A stretch of DNA of 64,000 nucleotides from Arthrobacter sp. MYb227 (GTDB taxonomy: Bacteria > Actinomycetota > Actinomycetes > Actinomycetales > Micrococcaceae). The stretch is from contig NZ_PCPT01000013.1 of assembly GCF_002975435.1 (NCBI RefSeq), forward strand, positions 1 through 64,000. The letters run 5' to 3'. Position numbers and translations under genes: made by a program. Positions 43,900 through 53,545 of this stretch are shown in pieces. The notes under the pieces were generated by a model, which saw only the letters and a program-made list of their open reading frames with translations, searched no databases and was not told the DNA's origin. Position 1 is the stretch's first letter. Every line of letters starts with the position of its first letter.

Positions 43900-45369
43900 T
43901 TGTCTCTTCGTAGCACTGCCGCAGGGGCCGCTAAATGGACAGCCCTGTCCACCGTCGTGACGGCTGCCACAAATTTACTAATTTTTGCGTTTTTAGCTCG
44001 CCTTTTAACCCAATCTGAGATGGGCCTCATCGCGATTATGGTAGTCGTGATGGCTCTAGTTGATGTTTTTGTTGGGCTTGGCCTGCCCGCAGCGTTAATC
44101 CATCGCAGGGGAGTGACTTCTCGCCAGGCATCTTCGGTTCACTGGCTAGTCGTTGGCTCTAATAGTGCGTGCGGGTTGCTACTTATTCTGTTGGCTGGAC
44201 TGTTGAGTGACTTCTTCAGTCAGCCTGATCTGAAAATGCAGTTGATCGTCGTTGCAGCCGTTTTTGTTATAAATGGTTTTGGACAAATCCCAAAAGCTTC
44301 TTTGGAGAAACGACTACAGTTTGGTCGCGTAGCTTCGGCTGAGATATCGTATGCAGTACTTCAGCTCGTTGCTGCTGTCGCGTTTGCCCACTTTGGCTTT
44401 GGCAGTTGGTCATATGTTTTGGCTTTGGTCCTCTCGTCTGCCGTACGCGTATCTTTATGGGCGTACCTTGGCCGCAGAACATTCAGGCCAAGATTCGTTT
44501 TCGGATGGAGCTCGACCAAACCTTTTCTATCTTTCGGCGTTTATCAAGCGGCAGACGGTTTAGTTAACTATTTGACTAATAATTTTAGTGCTATTGCACT
44601 TGGAAAGATCCTCGGACCAGGCCCGCTGTCCGGTTATACGCTCGCCTACAACGTTGCTGTTCAGTTACCGGCGAAGGTGAATCCTATTATCACGAGAGTT
44701 GCTTTTCCTCTTATGGCTAAGATGCAAGGCGAGCAATCAAGAGTAGTACGCACTTACCTGCAGATTAATAGAATTTGTGCTTTGATCAGCGCTCCAGTGC
44801 TCATCGGTCTTGCGCTAGTATCTGGAGATTTCATGAGTTTCATGTACGGTGAACCTTATCGGTCCTACGAACGTGAATTCGCCATTTTGTGCCTTGTTGG
44901 CCTTTTGCGAGCATACGGAAATCCGCTCGGATCGATGTTGAACGCGACTGGTCGAGTAAAGCTTGGCTTTTCGCTAAACTCAATTCGAGCTTGCCTCTCG
45001 ATACCGATCACAATATGGATGACAATCGAATGGGGAAGCCTCGGAGCAGCATTGAGTATGTTGATTTCTGGGCTTCTTGGATTCTGTGTGGGAGCAATCT
45101 GTTCTAGGGTCGTTCTCAGCGTCAAGTTGAGAACTTACGCCGCTGGACTATTTTGGGCAGTGTTACCTGCTTTGCCGATGGCGGTTTTCCTTGTCGGTTT
45201 TCAGCTGTTCCTGCCAACCAACTTGAGTAATTGGACAAACATTTCCATTCAAGCTGTAGTTGCTTTATTTATTTATTTAATTAGTATCTGGACACTCTGT
45301 AGAGAGCCTTTTATACTATCTGTCAAAAGTAGGATTATAAGAAATGTTTTGGAATTTAAAAGATCATAG
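43900..45369 (+). CDS. Wzx-type flippase (oligosaccharide/polysaccharide translocase)
   Basis: About 489 aa from a TTG at 43900 (SLRSTAAGAAKWTALSTVVT), chosen because it gives the normal family length and begins just before the first helix; an upstream in-frame extension would overlap the polymerase gene. About 12-14 membrane helices; typical start GAAKWTALSTVVTAATNLLI and FLARLLTQSEMGLIAI of MOP-superfamily flippases. It moves lipid-linked repeat units across the membrane. Last gene of the operon. Confidence 0.85.
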   Translation: MSLRSTAAGAAKWTALSTVVTAATNLLIFAFLARLLTQSEMGLIAIMVVVMALVDVFVGLGLPAALIHRRGVTSRQASSVHWLVVGSNSACGLLLILLAGLLSDFFSQPDLKMQLIVVAAVFVINGFGQIPKASLEKRLQFGRVASAEISYAVLQLVAAVAFAHFGFGSWSYVLALVLSSAVRVSLWAYLGRRTFRPRFVFGWSSTKPFLSFGVYQAADGLVNYLTNNFSAIALGKILGPGPLSGYTLAYNVAVQLPAKVNPIITRVAFPLMAKMQGEQSRVVRTYLQINRICALISAPVLIGLALVSGDFMSFMYGEPYRSYEREFAILCLVGLLRAYGNPLGSMLNATGRVKLGFSLNSIRACLSIPITIWMTIEWGSLGAALSMLISGLLGFCVGAICSRVVLSVKLRTYAAGLFWAVLPALPMAVFLVGFQLFLPTNLSNWTNISIQAVVALFIYLISIWTLCREPFILSVKSRIIRNVLEFKRS

Positions 45370-45559
45370 AATTATATTCTGCTAATAAAAGCGTTTCAAT
45401 TTATTTATAAGAGAATTAAGGCCTATGGTAGTTCTGATGACGTTGCCTAGCCAGGCCGTTTCATGAGATGATGGTGAGTCGCTGATTTCGTATTTGGTAT
45501 GCGATTGCCAAATAGCGTCTGTTGGTAGAGCTATTCCGGTGACCTGGACTCTTCTATGT

Positions 45560-46874
45560 CTGTCAAACGGCTTCTTGGACCTTTTTCAAATGAACCGAGG
45601 CCGTGAAGATCTTGAAGACGCGTCGGGCCAGATAGCGTTTGACGCAACGTCGGATTTCTTTGTCGGTCTCAGGTATCCGGACATGGCACTGCAGCCGAAT
45701 TCCAACTGGGCCGGAATACCGCTGAATATGCTCTGCAAAGTTCCGTCAACGAGCGACTGCCTCGAGATAATTAATCTGAAGGCAGCTTCAATCTGCTCAT
45801 TCGAGAATCCGCATAGATCCGGGAAAATTCGTAGTAATTTGATCGAAAATCTCTTACTTTGTACGAATAAATTTTCTCGCGATGTCCAGATCCCTGGGTC
45901 TTCCCTTCGGCGCGACGTTTCTCAACGTAGTTGCAGGTCTCGGTGTCGTGAGTCATCCTGCTGACCGCAGCCATATGCAGGGCACTGTTTAGTCGTCTGT
46001 CCCCGCCCCGATTCAGTCTATGGCGCACCGTATTTCCTGACGACGCGGGGATGGGATTAACACCGGCCAAACTGGCGAAGGCGGCCTCGTTGCGAACCCG
46101 GCCCTCGTGCGACCATGCCACTAAACATTTCGCTGCGGTCACCGCGCGGAAGCCTTTCTCTTCAAGCAAGGGCGCCGCTTCGCTTACCTTGACCAGTTCG
46201 TCCAGTTTTTGTTCGTTGGACTTCAACTGCTCGCCGAGATCCAAGACGTGGTTGGCAAGGCGGACCGATTCGGAACGGGCGATGCTCGAGGCCAGCTCTT
46301 CCTCGCGTTCCCGCCAGCGGGAGATCTACTGGATCTGAACCGATGTGAGCTTCTTGCGGGCGTCAACTCCGAGGTCGTTACTGCGTACCAAGGCGTTCAA
46401 GGCATTGATTGAACGGGTACGGTCCTTGGACATGGATTCTCTGGCGGTCACCAAGATCCGTAAACCTTGACGGATCCCTTCATGCAGGCGGGGACGGCGC
46501 AGTTTATCCACCGATAACGGCAGCGCAGCCATTGCTATCCGGCGAGCATCTAACACGTCCGATTTGCCGATCCCGCGATTCTTTTTCGCGTCCATGCGCG
46601 GAGCCTCAGCGACGGAGAATCCGTGGGCGGCCACGGTGCCAGCGAGGATCGCTCCGTAGGACGCAGCGCCCTCAATCACCCAGAGAATATCCGCGTCGGC
46701 GTCAGTGCGACGGGCCACCCACTTAATGGCCCGGTTGATGCCAGCAGCGGTGGTCGGGAAAGACTGTGTATCCAATAACGCACCGTTGGTAGCGTCGAGG
46801 ATAGCATAGACGTGGTTGCGGGCGTGGGTGTCGACACCCACGACAAATGGGTGGCAATGCGAGACGATAGTCAT
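45560..46874 (-). pseudogene. IS110-family transposase, broken
   Basis: N-terminal DEDD part (VGVDTHARNHVYAILDA, VIEGAASYGA, DAKKNRGIGKSDVLDARRIA) runs to an in-frame TAG at 46326. The same frame continues (WREREEELASSIA, LAGVNPIPASSGNTVRHRLN with the C-terminal Ser region, NSALHMAAVSRMTHD). The tail EIRRCVKRYLARRVFKIF is found only near 45600-45660, after about 200 bp of unrelated or shuffled sequence. Nonsense mutation and rearrangement make it inactive. Confidence 0.8.
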
Positions 46875-47276
46875 GGCGGTTCACCGTGCTCTTTCCAGTT
46901 GTGATGGACAGGGTTCTGGCGGCCGTCGCCGGCCGGCACCAGTCCGGGTTAGGGTCACAACGGAACAGCACTGTGAGGGGTCACGCCCGTGAGATAGCGG
47001 CGGACAATCTTCTAATTAAGCTACCGTGGTGGGCCGGACTGGTACCGGCCGACCACCCACAAGAGCAGATGTCCAACTAATGCCACTGTGAAGGGCAGGT
47101 GTGTAAAGAGTCATGTTCTCGGGGTAGACCGACCGGTACTTATCCTGCCAGCTAGTCCCAGACCAGCTACTGACAAGTCTCACAGTGTGTAACCTCCCTA
47201 CATCGTGGACACCGAATCGCACCACATCGTAGACAGCCGATCTCATGACTTCGGTTTGTCAGAACAACAGTTCCAA
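46875..47276. other. 400-bp region between IS110 and IS481 remnants
   Basis: No gene. It probably holds the upstream end of the IS110 element, with GC-rich inverted motifs (GGCGGCCGTCGCCGGCCGG near 46918), and the end of the IS481 remnant. Confidence 0.4.
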
Positions 47277-47790
47277 CTAGCGCCATTTAGCATTCAGGGT
47301 GGTCATAGCGTCCTGCGCATTTTCCAGCTGCTCAAAACAGCGAATGCCGACATCGAATCGAGTCCCATCATCGATGAACTGATAGTTCATCACCTTCGTG
47401 GCGTCCTGATCGAAGAGTCCGTATTCCAAACCATCGATTTGCCAAAGCTCCATGGGATAAGACCGGGCGAAACGTAGCCGTGACTTACGTGGCTGCGTTC
47501 GGGGAGTGCTCTTGGTGACTCCTGCTTTGGAGAGGATCTGTCCAATGGTGGCTACTGATGGTCTTCGGTCACCGAATTCGTCGGTGTCTAGGCTTTCAAT
47601 CCAAAAGGATAGTGGACGGTTGTCCCAGCCTGCTTGCGCCAGGTGTTTGGGGATATGCAAGACCGTGGGTTTAGTGCTTCGTGACCTTTAACGACGCAGC
47701 GTTCTTGGACTTTGTAGTACGCGGGCCTGCTGATGCCTAGTTCCTTGCAGAACTGGGAGATACTCAAGGAGTCTGGCAGGCTCGGAGTCA
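47277..47790 (-). pseudogene. IS481-type transposase fragment
   Basis: Minus-strand frames: SISQFCKELGISRPAYYKVQ and GHEALNPRS at 47790-47660, then shifted, LAQAGWDNRPLSFWI, SVATIGQILSKAGV and MELWQIDGLEYGLFDQD with the first catalytic Asp. The C-terminal half is missing. It abuts the IS3 element at 47791. Confidence 0.7.
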
Positions 47791-48860
47791 CTAGGCGTTT
47801 AGTAAGGTAAGTTTTGGTTTAGGTAGGTTGATACCTACCTGGTTGGCCGGCGCTGGGGTGTTGGGGCGTTGTCGGAAGCGTCCGGGGTTCTTTGTGTAGT
47901 AGTCCTGGAGCGCGTGAGCGCGTGTTTTCCAGAGTTCTTTCCATGACCCGTCGTGGACCTGGGCAGGTGAGAACAAGGCGATGCCCGAGTGTTTGTGTTC
48001 GGTGTTGTACCAAGGGACGTAGTCGCCAATATAGTCTCTGGCAGTTTCGACGGTTTTGAAGACTCTGGGGTATCCGGGCCGGTATTTCATTCTCCGGAAC
48101 CCTGATTCGCTGAACGGGTTGTCATTACTCACGTAGGGACGGTTGTGCGATAGTTCCACGCCGTGCTCGGTCAGCGCATCACGGAGCAGATGGGACTTCA
48201 TCGCCGGCCCCGAGTCCGCGTGCACTATATCTGGCGCTCCGTGTTCTTTGATGGCGTTTTCAAACATGTCCACGGCCAGATGGTCCGCTTCACGTTCCTC
48301 CACGCGCCATCCAACGATCTGTCGAGAGAAAATATCGATCACCGAATACACTTTGAACGCCTTGTTGCGCCACGGTGAATATACGTCTGTAATGTCCCAC
48401 GACCAGATCTGGCACGGTCTGGTGGCTTTCAGCACCGGCTTAGGCCGGGGTTCTTGCTTGTTTTGCCGTTTGGTGGGGATCGTGGGGCGCAGCATTTGAT
48501 CTTCAATCTCCGCGGCAATACGCCACCACGTGCGCCGCGATGCCAACATGATCCCGGCATCCCAAACGGTGGCGAAAGAATGATCCACCGAAACGTTCTC
48601 GGCCCATCCCAGCATGATGTATTCCCTGATCCGTTCGCGATCTTGGGGACTGATGCGGCATTCATAGGCACGCTGGGACTGATGCAGCGGGTCTTGGACG
48701 CGTTCACGTGGCTTTTGCCGGTAATGCCAGGTGAAACGCGATACTCCCGCTAAGTCAAGGGCCTGCCGCTGAGATCCGGTGAATTCACGCAGTGAATCAA
48801 TGAGTTGGTTCTCGGTGGCTAGGGATGTTTCGGATCGCGAGTCTGCGGTGTTTCGGGCTC
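47791..48860 (-). CDS. IS3-family transposase OrfB
   Basis: The ORF with ATG at 48615 gives 274 aa, but coding continues upstream in frame to about 48860 (TENQLIDSLREFTGSQRQAL, VSRFTWHYRQKPRERVQDPL) without a start codon, as expected for IS3 elements where OrfB is made by frameshifting from OrfA. DDE core: WSWDITDVYSPWRNKAFKVY, HADSGPAMKSHLL, NDNPFSESGFRRMKY, WYNTEHKHSG. Looks complete. Confidence 0.88.
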
Positions 48861-49223
48861 TGACACGTTCAAGTCGTGCAAGAGCCCGATAGCTTTTCCC
48901 AAGGCCGTGTTTGATCCTTCAAGCATGCGGGTACGATCCTTGAGCTGTTCAACTTCTGCCTGGTGATCAGCGATCTCCTGAGCACGTTTCTTTTCAAACG
49001 CGGACAGTTCGCCATAGGTGCGGGTCATGCTCCCATGATCCCTTGGAATCAGGTTCCGGTCGAGATCGCCGGCATAGACCAGCTTCCTCCACTGCGGCAC
49101 CCTCCACACCGGCACCTGCTGAGCTTGGACCCAGGCCTTCTTGGTTCCATGCGGTTGCAGATAATACTGGTGCATGAACTCACGGATTTCCTCACGGGTA
49201 AATCCTTGCATCACAACGGACAT
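48819..49223 (-). CDS. IS3-family transposase OrfA
   Basis: 134 aa with an N-terminal DNA-binding part (FTREEIREFMHQYYLQPHGT, QVPVWRVPQWRKLV) and a C-terminal coiled coil (EKKRAQEIADHQAEVEQLKD). It ends with TAG at 48819, where the OrfB frame already runs, so a programmed frameshift near the end would give the full transposase. No damage seen. Confidence 0.83.
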   Translation of the reverse strand: MSVVMQGFTREEIREFMHQYYLQPHGTKKAWVQAQQVPVWRVPQWRKLVYAGDLDRNLIPRDHGSMTRTYGELSAFEKKRAQEIADHQAEVEQLKDRTRMLEGSNTALGKAIGLLHDLNVSEPETPQTRDPKHP

Positions 49224-49429
49224 TGGTGGTCTCCTTCAAGCATTCAAGAAAGAGCCGAGTGGCTCACAACCAGCCTGACTGAGAGGGCAACAGCGTATTT
49301 GTGATCGCCTGGGCATCGAATAGGCGATCAAGTAACAAATTTTACAAATGCTAAATCGCTATTTATAGTTTGTCCTTGCGCCCGTATCTGACGAGTAATC
49401 CATCCTAAATTTAGGATGTCATCCGTGCA

Positions 49430-50140
49430 CTAAAGTGTCTTCGCGTTCTTGAACGGCCATAACACTAGACTGACGCGACCAACAATCTCTGCTTCATCCA
49501 CAAATCGTGCACATCCGTGGGCAAGAGAACGGTCCAGCCCACGACATTGAGACACCCCATCAGAACTATTACTGCGGTGGTCACCCATCACTAGGAACTT
49601 CCCTTCGGGAACAACAATCGGTCCAAAACAACGCCTAGACTTCCGATCGCTTTCACAATCCAGCTGTCCCGGGAGAAAAGGTAGATCTTGGAAAATGTAG
49701 GGCTCTTCTAATAGTTCGCCATTGCGTGTAAGAGTCCCCGTAGTCGGACTACAGCATTCCAACGTATCACCAGGGGAAGCACTAACACGCTTGACCAGTG
49801 GACGCTCATGCGAAGGGCCAATGCCCGTTACATCACCAAAAGTCTTGATCGCCTGTTTTATTAGGGGATCCTCTTTGGTTGCGCCTGCCGCATGCCATGA
49901 ATCCTCACTATTGAACACAACTACGTCATTATTCTGCGGAATGTAATCCGAGGAATTCCAACGATTCACTATGATGCGATCACCAATATTTAGAGTATTC
50001 TCCATGGAACCGGAAGGAACCTGATAGATCTTTGCGACAAATGTCTGAAAAAGTGAAATGACGATTATTGCGGCCAACAGATTGGCTAGAACAGAGAACC
50101 AAAGAGGTACTCGGTGTTTTGTTGGGCTTGGGGCGGTCAT
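49430..50140 (-). CDS. lepB: Signal peptidase I
   Basis: 236 aa, one N-terminal membrane helix (LLAAIIVISLFQTFVA). Catalytic Ser45 in QVPSGSMENTL and Lys117 in PLVKRVSASPGD; box E VMGDHRSNSSDG. It cleaves signal peptides of exported proteins at the outer face of the membrane. Unusual for the family, the outside domain carries six Cys (129, 130, 162, 171, 199, 210), which may form disulfides. Gene stands alone next to an IS3 element. Confidence 0.92.
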   Translation of the reverse strand: MTAPSPTKHRVPLWFSVLANLLAAIIVISLFQTFVAKIYQVPSGSMENTLNIGDRIIVNRWNSSDYIPQNNDVVVFNSEDSWHAAGATKEDPLIKQAIKTFGDVTGIGPSHERPLVKRVSASPGDTLECCSPTTGTLTRNGELLEEPYIFQDLPFLPGQLDCESDRKSRRCFGPIVVPEGKFLVMGDHRSNSSDGVSQCRGLDRSLAHGCARFVDEAEIVGRVSLVLWPFKNAKTL

Positions 50141-50555
50141 GATTCCAGCCTACTTCCAGATCATCGAGATAGAGAAAGCAATACAACCGATAGAACACGC
50201 ATAGGTGTTTCCCTACAGGGTTTCCACCTCGAACACGGAACAGGCCTAAGGCTCTTCTCACCGCAGGCTTTTACGTTTAGCGAAAGACAGACGCGTTGAT
50301 GTACACCCAATGGAAGACGAAGATAATACTGTTGCTCGCTTCACTATTTGCCAACGAATTTTGGTGAAACTTTAATTTGATTTAGACCCTGAACTTCCGG
50401 GCAAATAATGCAAATTGCCGAGAACGTGCCTAGTAACTATCGATTGCAGTGAAACACTTTTCCATTAGGTGCGGTGAGTCACATGATTTGCGGCTGATCA
50501 TGAAATTATCTGAGTAGGCATGGTACCTACTGCAATGTTAAGTGGAGTCAACAAA
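50141..50555. other. 415-bp intergenic region
   Basis: Upstream of both signal peptidase (minus) and a small membrane protein gene (plus). No further gene recognised; probably contains two promoters. Confidence 0.4.
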
Positions 50556-50693
50556 ATGAAAAAGAAGCGTAAGCCCCAAAAAAACCATTACCACCAAAAC
50601 GGTCCGAAAATTCCCGTTAAGTGGCAGAACACAATGTTGGCAGTCCTGCTCATACTTGCTATTGGAGCCATCGTTTATGCGCTCTCCAGCTAG
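50556..50693 (+). CDS. Small cationic single-span membrane protein (45 aa)
   Basis: ATG at 50556 with AGTGGAG upstream; stop TAG at 50691-50693. Basic N-terminus MKKKRKPQKNHYHQNGPKIP, then one hydrophobic helix MLAVLLILAIGAIVYALSS to the end. The clear RBS and the sharp two-part composition support a real gene. Function unknown. Confidence 0.65.
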   Translation: MKKKRKPQKNHYHQNGPKIPVKWQNTMLAVLLILAIGAIVYALSS

Positions 50694-50857
50694 CCCCTGA
50701 GCTGCGGCGACCCGTCTTTATCCTGTGGTCAAGGTAAGACTATGAAGTTTGTGCTGTGATGACGCTCAAGAATTCGTAGTTTCGAGAAGAGCTGTCCTCC
50801 ACACCACATGTGAGTTCAAGAATCCAGTGCCGCTAGTACCAGGTGAAAATTATGGTG

Positions 50858-52315
50858 TCAGTATGACTTTGAAGCATCGAGCTTTGCCGAAATAGATTTG
50901 GCTATCGACCTATGTCCCGCATCGTTGGGGTATTGCCCCGAATCGACGACAAGATCAGTTCTGTCCCGGAGAGGCTGTCCGATATCGACGAACTTCGCCC
51001 CAACCTTAGTTGCCGATTTCTTGACCTGTTGAGTGATTGTGTGCAATGTTTCCGGCGGCGGATCTATGCCCCACGTTGGGCTGACAGCAATGATTCGCGC
51101 GCGGGGGAGTGCACTGGATAAGCTTCGATAGAAGTTGTCGATCTCGGCCGCAGTGGAAGGTGTTCCTTGCCAGATGTCTCTTTGGCCACCCGAGACCACA
51201 ACTATTGAGGGTTGGATTGATTTTAGTCGTTCAACTAACTCGGCATATCGTGGGCAACGTTGCCTATCACAGGCGGCTAACGCAGGGCTGCCGGTTAAGA
51301 AGCTGGCATAGCCAGTGTTCTTGTGCGCTAGGTTTCGAGGGTCCCATCCACGCTTTCTTGCGAGTATTTCAGCCCATCCAGATTCGCGACCCGAAGCACC
51401 TACTCCGATTGCGAAGTCATCCCCAATGAATGCAGCAATGGGTTTTTTCGGTGGTAGAACAGACGCCGGTGCGGGCGTATGAGATGATCTCGGAGTCGGT
51501 TTTGGCTTGCTAGTGGGAGAACTTGACGGAGTAGGCAGAGGAGAAGGTTGAATTGTGGGAATGCCAGTGGCGGGGGACTCTTGGGTCGCGAGAGTCGGCG
51601 TTGACCCTCCTGCCGTGACTAAAACGATCGCTAATACAGTCATGCTAACAACTAAGACAACGCCAGCTGTTATCGTTTTCTTCGATCTAAGCCTTGAAAT
51701 CAGTTGATTCGGCTTGTTATTGAGTAGATGTAACGTCGGGGCAAGCCAAGATGGAAAACGGCGGATCGGTGGAGACAACCTCGAATCAGTAAGAATGCGC
51801 GAGCCAGAGCTGGTGCTGGCTTCGAAGGATTCCATTGGCAATCGGCCGTGCAAGGAAGTTAACTGATCATGCGTAAATGTCTTTGCCAGACTGGACTTTG
51901 CTTGCCTGCTATTGTGTTTTCGTTCCAGAATGTATGCGGCAACACCAATAGCGGTTCCAAGCGTGTTGGCTAGGATATCTAGGCCCGAAGCGTAGCGTTT
52001 GGGCAGTAGTGTTGCCTGTCCGAGCTCGAAGAGGAGCGAAGCCGAGAACCCAATCAGGATACTGAGGCCCGTCTTTTTAACCCAAACAATTGCTATGCAT
52101 CCAAGCGGAACAAACAAGGCAATATTGGCTGCAAACTCGATCTTGTTGTAGCCAATGAACTTAGGCATTCCATGCCTGTGTAGCCAACTAATGACCTGAT
52201 GAAGACTTCCGCTCACGGGCTGGTCCACCGGCGTTGGCCAGAAAACTATCAAAATCAGCGCAAGCAAATATAAGGACGCCAAGAAAATCGAGAAACGGTA
52301 AAGCGGCTTGGTCAT
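50858..52315 (-). CDS. VanZ-like membrane domain fused to an SGNH-type domain with altered active site
   Basis: 485 aa. Residues 1-135 are a VanZ-like four-helix domain (EFAANIALFVPLGCIAIVWV, LFELGQATLL, DILANTLGTAIG). After a cytoplasmic stretch there is another membrane helix near 220-237, then a Pro/Ser/Thr-rich linker, then an SGNH-like domain from about 295. Its block I reads GDDFAIG instead of GDS, so the Ser nucleophile is missing; block III reads GGQRD instead of GGxND. The C-terminal DAGH (Asp/His) is kept. The domain may be non-catalytic or bind a ligand; a surface-polymer role is likely from VanZ context. Confidence 0.75.
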   Translation of the reverse strand: MTKPLYRFSIFLASLYLLALILIVFWPTPVDQPVSGSLHQVISWLHRHGMPKFIGYNKIEFAANIALFVPLGCIAIVWVKKTGLSILIGFSASLLFELGQATLLPKRYASGLDILANTLGTAIGVAAYILERKHNSRQAKSSLAKTFTHDQLTSLHGRLPMESFEASTSSGSRILTDSRLSPPIRRFPSWLAPTLHLLNNKPNQLISRLRSKKTITAGVVLVVSMTVLAIVLVTAGGSTPTLATQESPATGIPTIQPSPLPTPSSSPTSKPKPTPRSSHTPAPASVLPPKKPIAAFIGDDFAIGVGASGRESGWAEILARKRGWDPRNLAHKNTGYASFLTGSPALAACDRQRCPRYAELVERLKSIQPSIVVVSGGQRDIWQGTPSTAAEIDNFYRSLSSALPRARIIAVSPTWGIDPPPETLHTITQQVKKSATKVGAKFVDIGQPLRDRTDLVVDSGQYPNDAGHRSIAKSISAKLDASKSY

Positions 52316-52646
52316 CGGGCCCAGTCATCGTAACGGTAAAGCAAACTAGCAGGGTTTGCGAATTTGGCACTAGCCCAGCATTGAAAGTCTACAGGTTTAG
52401 GCATATGGACAATTGGCCGTGTTGGAATGAAACGTCAAGGTAACCAATTGAGATAACCCAGGGAATGGTGCCTCTGAGAAGACTACAAGATGATTCTTTC
52501 AAGCTGGAAAGTTCGTGTGTTGTGGTCAGCGATGGTATCGGGCTCGTTAGTTCCCTGCACAATTGGCAAATATCATTTTGTGGACAGCTTTCTATCGTCC
52601 TATGACCGTGGCTTCTTTGTCGGCGGAAAACCTGTAGGCTTAAAGT
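52316..52646. other. 330-bp intergenic region
   Basis: No gene seen between the VanZ fusion (minus) and tatB (plus); should hold both promoters. Confidence 0.4.
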
Positions 52647-53024
52647 ATGTTTCTGGGAATCAATGGCAGTGAGTTTCTGGTGCTTGCCATCTTGGCTGTG
52701 GTGATTTTGGGTCCTGAAAAACTTCCAGAATATGCATCCAAACTTGCGCGTCTCGTCAAAGAGCTACGTCGTATGGCCACCGGCGCAAAAGAACAAATAC
52801 GCGAGGAAATGGGCGATGATATTGCCGATATGGACTGGAAAAAACTGGATCCGCGCCAGTATGATCCTCGGCGAATCATCAAGGATGCGTTGCTCGATGA
52901 TTTCCAGGAAGCAGTCGACCTAGCCAAACAACCAGCAATTGAGCAGGGCCTTGCTGACCAGGACGAGACTTTACAGCTAGAAAAAAGCAAAGAGTCTGCT
53001 GAATCTGCAAAAGTTGTGAACTGA
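52647..53024 (+). CDS. tatB: Sec-independent protein translocase subunit TatB
   Basis: 125 aa with the Tat A/B pattern: short N-terminal helix FLGINGSEFLVLAILAVVIL, hinge GPEKLPEYASKLARLVKELR, then a long amphipathic and charged tail. The early Glu at position 9 and the GPEKLPEY hinge favour TatB over TatA. It recognises twin-arginine precursors together with TatC. Weak RBS. tatA and tatC follow after about 290 bp. Confidence 0.85.
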   Translation: MFLGINGSEFLVLAILAVVILGPEKLPEYASKLARLVKELRRMATGAKEQIREEMGDDIADMDWKKLDPRQYDPRRIIKDALLDDFQEAVDLAKQPAIEQGLADQDETLQLEKSKESAESAKVVN

Positions 53025-53317
53025 GCTTCAACGTCCAATTTCACGTTTTCTTAGTGTGGTTCATCTAGACACAGAAACTGTCACGCGATGTTAAAGATCT
53101 GCCCGGCAAATAAGCGTCGGCCATTTTTTAGTTCGCGTTCTCTCGACCAAGCATAGGCAATTACTAGAGACTGCTACAGATCAGCTAAGTAATACAAGCA
53201 CTTGAACACTAGACTCATAGTGTTTGAGCAGATCCACTTCCGGTCGAGACAACTGATCATTATTTCGTTTTTGACCTTGGCATACAGTGAAACCGATCGA
53301 AAGGGAGGGACCCTCGC
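53025..53317. other. 293-bp intergenic region
   Basis: Between tatB and tatA; no gene seen. A promoter for tatA-tatC is likely here; RBS GGGAGGGAC precedes tatA. Confidence 0.4.
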
Positions 53318-53539
53318 ATGGGCCTTCAAGGATGGCATTTAGTTATTATCGTAATTTTGGCCCTGTTGCTTTTCGGCGCCCCGAAGCTTCCCGGCTTGGC
53401 CCGTTCGATGGGTCAGTCTCTTCGAATCTTCAAATCCGAGGTTCGTCAGATGAAAGACGAAGGCACCAGTGCGCCGGCTGCGGATGAAACCGTGGAAGAC
53501 AAGATCATTGATGCTGCCCCTTATAAGAACAACGCCTAA
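53318..53539 (+). CDS. tatA: Twin-arginine translocase subunit TatA
   Basis: 73 aa. N-terminal helix GWHLVIIVILALLLFGAPKL, then hinge PGLARSMGQSLRIFKSEV and an acidic tail. Forms the protein-conducting part of the Tat system. GGGAGGGAC upstream of the ATG. Confidence 0.9.
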   Translation: MGLQGWHLVIIVILALLLFGAPKLPGLARSMGQSLRIFKSEVRQMKDEGTSAPAADETVEDKIIDAAPYKNNA

Positions 53540-53545
53540 TATTTC

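Noticed and set aside
45494-45964. 156-codon plus-strand frame
   Set aside because: Antisense to the tail of the IS110 transposase remnant, no RBS.
46918-46940. GC-rich palindromic tract considered as a transcription terminator
   Set aside because: No T tract and it lies in the non-coding end of an IS110 element, where such structures are common.
47760-49310. Terminal inverted repeats of the second IS3 element
   Set aside because: Both ends show a loose CAGGCT...GAGYCACT similarity, but with gaps and no target duplication, so the ends were not defined.
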